From the NCBI GenBank assembly GCA_016927095.1, contig JAFGNI010000633.1, positions 1 to 26,513 of the forward strand: a stretch of 26,513 nucleotides of DNA, in the 5' to 3' direction. Source of the stretch: Anaerolineae bacterium. GTDB taxonomy: Bacteria > Chloroflexota > Anaerolineae > B4-G1 > SLSP01. The translations under genes and the position numbers were made by a program. This document shows, piece by piece, positions 15,001 through 22,500 of the stretch. How positions within the stretch are numbered: position 1 is the stretch's first letter; each line of letters starts with the position of its first letter. The notes under the pieces are model-generated. The model did not search any database. It was not told where the DNA came from and saw only the letters and a program-made list of their open reading frames with translations.

Positions 15001-16517
15001 AGGTCTCATCGGCGCTTCAGAACTCGATCCAATTCGGTCAGACCGGGGAAGCTCTTGCCGTGGTTGGCCGGCAGGCACGCTATCAGACCAACATCTCCCA
15101 AGCCGTGGCCCTTCTGAACGATCGTGGCACGGCTGCGACCGTGGACGTGCTTCGACTGCTGAGTGATGCCGCCGAAGCCCCTATGATCATCTATTACGAG
15201 GCTGCGGGCAACCAGGATCAGCCAGCTTGGCGGCTCAAGGAATCCTGGGTAGTGGAGGAACGCTCGCCCAGCGACAGCGATCCCCATCGTCACCTAGATG
15301 ACGGCTCGCTGCAGTTGCTGGATCCCGCTCGCCTGGCTACCTGGCGCCAGATGCTGGTTGAGAACGGGCAAGCGATGGCTACGTGCGACAACCTCGCCCA
15401 GGACAACCTCGCCCAGGACAGCGTCTCCCAGGATGACCTCCCCCTTGACGAGTGGGCAGCTCTCTTCCCCTTCGAGTCTGGTGCTGTGTTGGGGCTTGGT
15501 GTGCCAGGGCAGGCTGAGATTCCCGGTTTCTTAGCCCTGTTCCGAGACACGGTGGAACTCTGGCATGAGCAGGAGATTGTTGCGCTTCAGACCGTAGCGG
15601 CTGCCCTCTCCAATACCCTTGCTCGTGAGACGCTCTTCCAGCAGGTGCAGGATACACTACGGGAGACGGAGGCACTCTACCGTGGTGGCGCTGCCCTGAG
15701 CGAGGCCAGTACCTATGAAGGCATTCTCGAGGTGCTCTTGGCTCACTCGGTGCTGGGTCGTGAAGTTCGGACCGCCACCGTGCTCCTCTTCGACCGACCG
15801 TGGAACGGCGAGCAGCGACCGGCGTACGCGGAGGTTGTGGCTCAGGGCGGTATGCACCGCCGCGGCGAGGAGCCGGAGGCGGAACTGCGCCGACGCTACC
15901 GGTTGGATGGGTTCCCCATGACGTTGCAGGTCATGCAGGATGGATCACCGGTCTTTGTGGAGGATCTCGAAACCGACACCATCCTAGACCGTCGCGCTCA
16001 CGCTTTGTTCGGTCGCGTGATGGGCGCCAGAAGCGTTGTGCTCATGCCGCTGATCGTGGGTGGTCAGCGGATCGGCTTCATTCACGCAGGATACGCATAT
16101 CCACAAGCCTTCTCCGAGGCAGAGCGCCGGCGACTGGTCAGCCTCGTGCAGCAGGCAGCCATTGTTGTGCTCAACATCCGCCAACTTCGCGCTACTGAGG
16201 CCCGCGTGCGCCGGGAGCAGTTGATCCGGCAGATCACCGGGCGAATCCAAGAGGCGCCAGATGTGGATGGTGTTCTGCAGACTGCCGTGCGGGAGATTGG
16301 ACGCGCTCTGGGCACGTCGCGCAATCGCATTCAGTTTGGACCGCGTGGTCACGGAGGTCCCCAGGAGCCGAAGGCGGCTGACATCGCCGGTACACTTCAC
16401 CGGACCGCGGCGGCAGACGCGCCCGACGCAGTCGGCGCCACCGCTGTGCAGCCATCGTCAGGCTCGAACGACACGATGGCTCCGACCGATCCAAGTGCGG
16501 ATGTTGACCATGATTGA
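12000..16517 (+). CDS. membrane sensor: 2 TM, HAMP and about seven GAF domains, no output domain
   Basis: The protein has 1505 residues; GAGAGG at 11985-11990 precedes the start. TM1 at about 9-30 and TM2 at 52-74 flank a short 20-residue external segment, so it is unlikely to bind a large external ligand. HAMP lies at 76-131 (GSGDLTHRIVLDREDELG). GAF or GAF-like units follow at about 145-325, 330-445, 450-645, 650-815, 820-1010, 1015-1215 and 1225-1395, and a truncated GAF start at 1400-1445. The C-terminal tail (1450-1505) is low-complexity and repeat-encoded. A short DNLAQ repeat lies in the sixth unit. It has no kinase or effector domain even though it is the second largest protein here. 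It overlaps the hybrid kinase gene by 8 bp, so direct partnership with that kinase is a reasonable inference. Confidence 0.9.
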   Translation: MRRGLRLGGRVFLLVAGISLLVVTLLLLLGQQHREAYLVVGEGANSVKPSPLPLIITGLTAAAGIATLVSLGLYLLALRSLNRLAEGAAMIGSGDLTHRIVLDREDELGLVAQVLNDMAERVSLLVSGLEQRVKERTAAWERRAAQLEAANLVGQVVARQRNVNALLDAAVNAISDSFGFYHVGIYILDDNREWAILRAASSEGGKRMLNRGHRLQVGGRSRHCFVGVVETVATSGRPRIAFNEGQDAVWFQNPDLPRTQAEIALPLMAECGVVGVLDIHTDRPVADDGGTHHRSSFTDDDIGTLQLVADQLATALTSVRGIETIEAKLEELQALQVDYSRRGWARVARRMRPMAYEYDRVETTPVPPLPVPDDLAEGRTPHKIVMDGGMPVVLDALRVGGRTLGFLGLSDPQRVWSDEELALVDSVGEQVALALENARLFEDTQSNERQQYLISSVLQVASNPDFSAEHVLREIASILAQGLDMVVVIFTFPYPGRPVVRSHAVVDPDGQQLTLFEEDLVLSREHYIFFQGLETADLGPMGPLLGSHWEPGTGLVAPDGASSSSQLGQVSWLRTEALADRYDLERVLYVPMRSAGARADSGGRSGFIGFIQRAASPPLDPDTRDLAQSLASQVAVVLENLNLTQETRQRSEELRKLYRISLDLSEQLAPDDVLNRIVEQGALLLAADAANLWIYQARPNCGSQTSSTEVLQLAYEYQGGAEGHLGYTSRGDGGLAGAALAGRQTIFVDDYASWEGHIPELVSPRFHGMMAVPLVGRFGPLGVFVALSEQAGAFGEREAGLADLFSAQAATALENARLNEDAQRRAEEFSQLYEAGIDLITILDAEELLKRAADWAREIFDAERAVVLLQDPRSETFVQGISASDPAYMLLEEDGTDHRGGEHHRGGGSVETEAVNITAAVDAPDPVGVGTIRTRESLLVADNRDSSFPGAVRLVDVGLLSQMGTPLRIGDEVLGALFVDGAEPGQFSEGDVALLEFLAAQVSSALQNSIQFGQTGEALAVVGRQARYQTNISQAVALLNDRGTAATVDVLRLLSDAAEAPMIIYYEAAGNQDQPAWRLKESWVVEERSPSDSDPHRHLDDGSLQLLDPARLATWRQMLVENGQAMATCDNLAQDNLAQDSVSQDDLPLDEWAALFPFESGAVLGLGVPGQAEIPGFLALFRDTVELWHEQEIVALQTVAAALSNTLARETLFQQVQDTLRETEALYRGGAALSEASTYEGILEVLLAHSVLGREVRTATVLLFDRPWNGEQRPAYAEVVAQGGMHRRGEEPEAELRRRYRLDGFPMTLQVMQDGSPVFVEDLETDTILDRRAHALFGRVMGARSVVLMPLIVGGQRIGFIHAGYAYPQAFSEAERRRLVSLVQQAAIVVLNIRQLRATEARVRREQLIRQITGRIQEAPDVDGVLQTAVREIGRALGTSRNRIQFGPRGHGGPQEPKAADIAGTLHRTAAADAPDAVGATAVQPSSGSNDTMAPTDPSADVDHD
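12865..12881 (+). repeat. short palindromic element in GAF loop
   Basis: GCGGT / ACACATC / ACCGC gives a perfect stem. It encodes GGTHHRSS between the DIHTDRP strand and the FTDDDIGTL helix. The paralogue at 9944 reads DIQTLTPSAFTEDDIGTL there without an insertion. A poorly paired relative lies at 12655-12671. Confidence 0.9.
14698..14791 (+). repeat. cluster of two short and one composite palindromic elements
   Basis: Short copies are at 14698-14714 (loop GAACATC) and 14739-14755 (loop AAACATC), both with GCGGT/ACCGC arms. A composite copy starts at 14757 with GCGGT, AGAC and an inner module (14766-14784); its right outer arm is lost. The first is read GGEHHRG and the second AVNITAA, so two frames occur within 40 nt. 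Confidence 0.85.
15391..15436 (+). repeat. 15-nt tandem repeat encoding DNLAQ
   Basis: Two identical 15-nt units encode DNLAQ and are followed by a third diverged unit (DSVSQ) and a trace of a fourth (DDLPL). It is not palindromic and is probably simple slippage in a loop of a GAF-like domain. Confidence 0.75.
15847..15863 (+). repeat. variant short palindromic element
   Basis: GCGGT, loop ATGCACC and GCCGC pair over four bases. It encodes GGMHRRG in a GAF loop and is diverged from the family. Confidence 0.55.
16386..16444 (+). repeat. short element followed by an intact composite element
   Basis: A GCCGGT / ACACTTC / ACCGG copy lies at 16386-16403. A 35-nt composite lies at 16410-16444: GCGGC, AGAC, inner module GCGCCCGACGCAGTCGGCG (16419-16437), CC and ACCGC. 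This is the clearest long form in the window. It lies in the C-terminal tail, 65 nt before the start of the kinase gene. Confidence 0.95.
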
Positions 16518-19500
16518 AATCGGGCATACGAAGCCAGCGACGTCAGGTAATGCTATGCACGTTGCCGAGACAGATTTGACCGAAGAGCTGCTCCGGGATG
16601 CTGAGCGCCGCGCGACGCGTCTGCAGGCAGCGGCTGAGATCTCGCGTGCTGCGACGTCGCAACTCAACCTAGAAGAGCTGTTATCGGAGTCAGTGGAGCT
16701 GATCCGAGCCCGGTTTGATCTGTACTACGTCGGCATCTTCTTGCTTGACGGCGGCGGTAGACCTGACCGCGAGGGACAGTGGGCGGTGCTGCGGGCCGGA
16801 ACTGGAGAGCCGGGGCGCCAGATGCTGGCGGCCCATCACAGATTGCGCCTTGGCGGCGATTCGATGATCGGTCAGTGCGTCGCCACTGGTGAGGCTCGGA
16901 TTGCACTGGATGTGGCTGAAGCAGGCGCGCGATTCGAGAATCCGGTGCTGCCGAAGACCCAATCGGAGATGGCGCTTCCGCTCACCAGTCGCAATCGTGT
17001 GCTGGGTGCGATGACGATCCAGTCGGAGGAGCCTGCTGCGTTCTCTGATGAAGACATCACCGTACTCCAGACGATGGCGGACCAGCTTGCTAACGCTATC
17101 CAGAACGCGCTCCTCTTCGAAGGTATGAACCAGGCTGTGCGCGAGAATGAGCTTCTCTCCAACATCAGCGCCAGGATTGGCGCGGCTGAGACAGTCGAGG
17201 ATCTCGTTTCTGCTTCCCTGGATGTAGCGGTCTTCCTCAAGCTGGACAGTGTTTCCCTATCCGTCTTCACCCGCTGGGATGAGTCCGGGCAGCCGTTGAC
17301 TGCCGAGGTCTATGAGGTCACTACCCGATCTGATACCGCCGGTACACATCCCCACTCGCTCCCGGTACACGGCTTCATACGGCCGGTCGATCGAGCGCTC
17401 TATCTCTGGTATGCACAACGCGCTCGTCGCGATGCAGTGCGAATCGTACGTATCCCAGACGTCCGCGATACAGAAGGCGTGCCCGACGCGGTCGGCGACG
17501 CGCCTGACGCAGCCCACGATATGCCTGACGCGGTTCGGAGCGAGATGCTGGCGCGTGGCCATCGCAGTGTGATTGTGGCACCGTTGACAATCCGTGGTCG
17601 AGACCGTGGCATCCTTGTGCTGGCCGGTGGCGGAGCCTGGGATGATGCGCCCGACGCAGTCGGCGATGTGCCCGACGCAGTCGGCGATGCGCCTGACGCA
17701 GCTGGCGATGCGCCCGACGCAGTCGGCGGTGCGCGCGAACGTGCGCCCTCAGAAGGGAAGGTGCAGGTCTTCGTGCGGACGTTGGTCGATCAGGTTGTCG
17801 CGGCTCTAGACCGCCAGTTTTTGGTGGCGGAGTTGAGTCATCGGGCCACGAATCTCCAAAGGGCTTCGGAGGTCTCCCGCGTCACATCATCCTACCTGGA
17901 CCAGCAGCAACTCCTGGATGAGGGAGCCGAACTGATTTTGGAGCGGTTCGATCTGGCATTTGTAGGCATCTTCCTGGTCGATGATTCCGGCCAATGGGCG
18001 GTGCTCCAATCCAGTGCCGGCGCCGTCGCGGGGGATGAGAAACACGATGCGCTGCAAGTGGGTTACCGGTTACCCATCACCGACGCATCTCGCATCGGGC
18101 GCAGCATCTCACGGCGGGACGTGGTCACAGGCCCAGTAGCGCATGGACCAGCCGGTGCCGGCACCACGGCAGTCCACATCACTGCTACGGCAGTACACAC
18201 CCCTGCTACGGCAGTCCACACCCCTGCTTCGACAGTCCACACCACTGCTTCGACAGTCCACGCGCCCGACGCAGCCGGCGCCATTGCTGATCGCGCTGAG
18301 GCTGTGTTTCCGCTGATTAGCCAGGGACGGATTATTGGCGCGATCATGGTCCAGTCGGACGCGGTTTCCGGTCTCTCTGAGGGTGACTTGGCGATCTTCT
18401 CCACACTAGCGGCTCAGTTAGCCAACGCAATTGCGAACGCCCAGCTCTATGAGATGTCTCAGCTGAACCTCCAGGAGCTGCAACGGCTGCAGCAACGCTA
18501 CGCCCTGGAGATGTGGGATGACTATGTAGCGCGCCAAGATATCTTGGGCTACGCCTACGATCTGAACGAGATCACACCACTGACGGCGGCGGTAGACGCG
18601 CACGACGGAGTCGGCGTCACGGCGGTGGCAAACGCGCCCGATCTGGTCGGCGCCTCCGCTGGCGCCTTGAGCCAGACGCTTGAGATCCGCGGCGAGCCGG
18701 TGGGTATGATGAGCTTTGAGGAACCGGGCACGCCAATGGCTTGGTCGGAGGACCAGGGCGGTGAAGATCACCGCTTGTCGGTGCTGGAGGCCGTGCGCGA
18801 GCAACTTGAGTTGGCGTTGGAGAATCGGTTGCTGATCGACCGTTCACAGCGTGCTCTCCGCGAGGCTCGGCAGCGAGAGTCAGAACTGGGCTTTCTACAG
18901 GAGGTCTCGGCTCTGCTGAACACCACGAGCGATGTAGTAGCATCCCGCGGCGAATTCTATCGCCAGCTCAAGAGCTTCCTGCCGCTAAGCCAGCTAACGC
19001 TCACAGGATACGACAGTGATTCGGGTCGCCTCACCTGGTTGGCAAGTGAAGGTGATCGTGCGACGGTTCACCGCGGCGGTGGACATCACCGCTACGGGGA
19101 CGGGGCCTCCGATCTTGAGGGCTCGGGGTTTGACTGGGCCATAGCGAATCAGTCGGTTGTTGTGGAGGATGATCTGAGGGTCGATTCCCGCTTCTCTGAG
19201 GATGTGCGTTTGGTGGCTGCTGGCGTAGCGTCGCGCGTCATTCTCCCGTTGCGGCTGGGATACCGTACGATGGGTGCTTTGGAGCTCGCCAGTGATGAAC
19301 CGGCTGCCTTCACAAGACCTGGCCTGAGGCCAATCCTCCAACAGGTCGCGTCCCAGGTAGCATCGGCGATGGAGCGGGGAAATCTGCTCCGCGTGGCGCA
19401 ATCCAGTGCTGAGGAATCCCGGCGACTCTATGAGGTGACCAGCGATCTGGCTGAGGCTGCGGATGCCTCCGACATCTTGGATGCGATTGCGCGCCACGCA

Positions 19501-22500
19501 CTTCCTGTGGGCGGCGGTATACACCACCGCGGCGGCGGCAGACATCACCGCACGGCTCGAGCGGAAATCGGGCTTTTCGTGGTTGACCCTGAGACTGGCA
19601 TGGAGCAGGAGTGGCTTGAGATCGTGGCAGTGCACGACACTGCTTCGGCGGTGCACGACACTGCTTCGGCAGTACACGCGCCCGACGCAGCCGGCGGTCC
19701 CTTGCCCAGCCAACAGGCCTCTTCCGAGATGGATTCGCTCCATTTGGGTGCCCGACTGCGCATCTCCGAAGTACCTGCGTTGCAGCTGTTGGGTGACCAG
19801 CAGATGGCGATCTCGGAGGACATTGCGAGTGATCCTGGTCTGAGCCCAGAGGTGCGAGCGTCCTATCTTGCCCAAGGGGTATGCGCGCTTGTGGTTCTGT
19901 CGCTCTCCACTGGGATGGGCACATATGATCGCATAGGCATACTGCAGATCCGATTCGCCAGTCCCTACCGTGTGACAGAGGAGGATCGCCGACTCTATCG
20001 CACGATCTCCGAGCAGGCTGCCGTGGTGCTTGCTAACCGGCAGCTCTTCCAAGAGTCGCAGTCCAGGATCATGCGTCAGGCGGTCGCCGTGGAGTTGGCC
20101 AACCTGACGACGTCGTTGTCGGAGCGAGAGGGGCTGCTCGAGACCTCGGTGGAATTTTTGCGGGATCGTTTCGATCTCTACTTCGCCGGCATCTTCCTTG
20201 CCGATGACCTGCGCCAATGGGCGGTCTTGCAAGCCGGGAGTGGCGACGTGGGCGAGCGCTTGATGCTGATGGGGCATCGTGTCCAAGTGGACGGCAAGAC
20301 GATGGTTGGGCGTTGTCTCGAGCGCCGGTCCCGTATCTTGTCGCTAGATATTGACCGTGCGACCGCTGTGTTGGAGAACCCGCTTTTGCCAGAGACGCGT
20401 TCCGCCGTGGTATTCCCCCTAGTCAGTCGTGGGCAGACGAACGGTGCCATCACGCTCCAGAGCACGCAGCGATTCGCCTTCACGCAAGAGGACTTAGGCA
20501 CACTGGAGCTGATGGTCAACCAGCTCGCTAACGTGATCGAGAGCACCAATCTCTACGAGCGCTCCCAGGCCTCGTTGGCCGAAACGAGGATGCTTTATCG
20601 GATTGCCCAGCAGATCACCGATGCCAGGGAGGCAGATGCGGTGCTACAGGCGGCTGTCGAAGGTATCTCCCAACGAGCCGAACCTGACTGGGTGATTGCT
20701 GGTCTGTTGGAGCCCCGGCAGAATCCCACCTCGCTACGCATCTCCGCCTCCTGGAGCCGCGATGGCGTGCCTTTCCCCCGCGAAAGCTTGTCGCTGGAGA
20801 GCATCCGGCACTTCTACGATGTCCTGCGCTCCGATGAACGGTTTGTCACCCCGAACATCACTCAGGATCCTATGGTTGACGACCTCATCCAGCGGATCTA
20901 CAGCGACCTCGGGCTCCGGGCTACGGCAGCCTTCCAGCTCAGCGTGCGTTCACAGCAGTATGGCACGATCATGGTCCATAGCCAGACTGCGCGGGAGTTC
21001 TCCACCGCTGAACTGAGCTTCTACGAGAACGTGGCGCGCCAAGCCTTTGTGGCACTTGAGAACATCAGCTTGGTCGAGACAACGCGGGAACAGGCCGAGC
21101 GACGAGATATCCTCAATGAGGTGTTGCAGACCGCGTCGAGTTCGCTGGAGCAGTCACACATTCTCCAGGATGTCTCTCAGGTTATCGCCCGCCGTTTGGC
21201 TATGCCCGTGCTTGTCTGGGAGTGGCATGGGATATCCGCTCTGCCGGTGGCGGCTCACGATGCCGGAGGCGCTGTCCTGGCTACCCCGGATGACCAGGGC
21301 GGTCAACATCACTGCTTCCAGCTCCAAGGTCCGGCCATGGAACGCATTCACAGCGCGCTCCTCACTCACCAGCCGATGGATATTGCATTTGGCAGTCAAG
21401 GAAAGCTTGTCGGGCTGCGCACTGAGCCAGCATCTGACTTGGTGGATGGATATGCCGTACCTCTCGTTGCGCGTGATGAGGTCTATGGTGTGATGGTGCT
21501 GGGGAGACAGATGGGCCATGAACGGATCGACGAGCCGGAGCGGGAGTTCATGCGCACAGCGGGCGCTAATGTCGCCGTGGCTTTGGAGACCGCCACCCTT
21601 TACTTGGATGCTCAAGAGACGGCAGAGAAGCTCAAGGAAGTCGACGAGCTGAAAAATCAGTTCATGGCCAATATGTCGCATGAGCTGCGAACCCCGTTGA
21701 ACTCGATCATCGGTTTCTCTCGGGTGATGCTGAAGGGCATAGATGGTCCTCTGACCGAGATGCAGGAGACGGATCTTGGCGCCATCTACGAGAGTGGGCG
21801 CCATCTCTTGAATCTGATCAACGATATTCTCGACATCTCCAAGATCAACGCCGGCAAGATGGAGGTCATCTTCGAGCCCGTCGATCTGAAGTCCATGATC
21901 CAAAGTTCTATGTCGACGGCAATGGGCTTCGTCAAAGACAAGCCGGTTAGGTTGCTTACAGATGTGCCGGACGATCTGCCCCTGGTCGTGGCGGACTCGC
22001 GCCGTATCCGGCAGGTGCTGATCAACCTGCTTGGCAATGCGGGCAAGTTCACCGATGAGGGTTTCATCAAAGTCTCGGTATCTTCCGATGACTATCAGGT
22101 GCTCGTGAGCGTCCAGGATACCGGCATCGGTATTCCTCCCGACCGCATCCACGCTGTCTTTGAGCAGTTCGAGCAGGTAGATTCGAGCTCCAGTCGCCGC
22201 TATCAGGGCACCGGGCTTGGCGTTCCGCTGAGTCGCGAGTTCGTGCGTCTCCATGGCGGCGACATGTGGATCCAAAAGAGCATCGTGGGAGAGGGGACGA
22301 CCTTCTGCTTCTCCTTGCCCATTGGCGGCCCTGACTCGGTGCAGGAGAGCCTGCCGCTGCGGGATGCAGCTCAGGGTCGGATCGTGCTGGTTGTCGACGA
22401 CGACGAAGCAGTGATCACGCTTTTCCGCCGGTATCTTGAAAGGCAAGGCTACAAGGTCTTTGGCTTGACTCGAGGGGATCGGGTCATTGAGGAGGCGGTA

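Noticed and set aside
16261..16509. Longer N-terminus for the hybrid kinase starting at 16261
   Set aside because: It would overlap the previous gene by over 250 bp, and its translation is out-of-frame receptor sequence with no domain. The coupled ATG at 16510 fits the operon pattern.
18169..18287. CRISPR array
   Set aside because: The 21-nt tandem units have only 4-nt spacers, lie in frame inside a kinase gene, and no cas genes are present.
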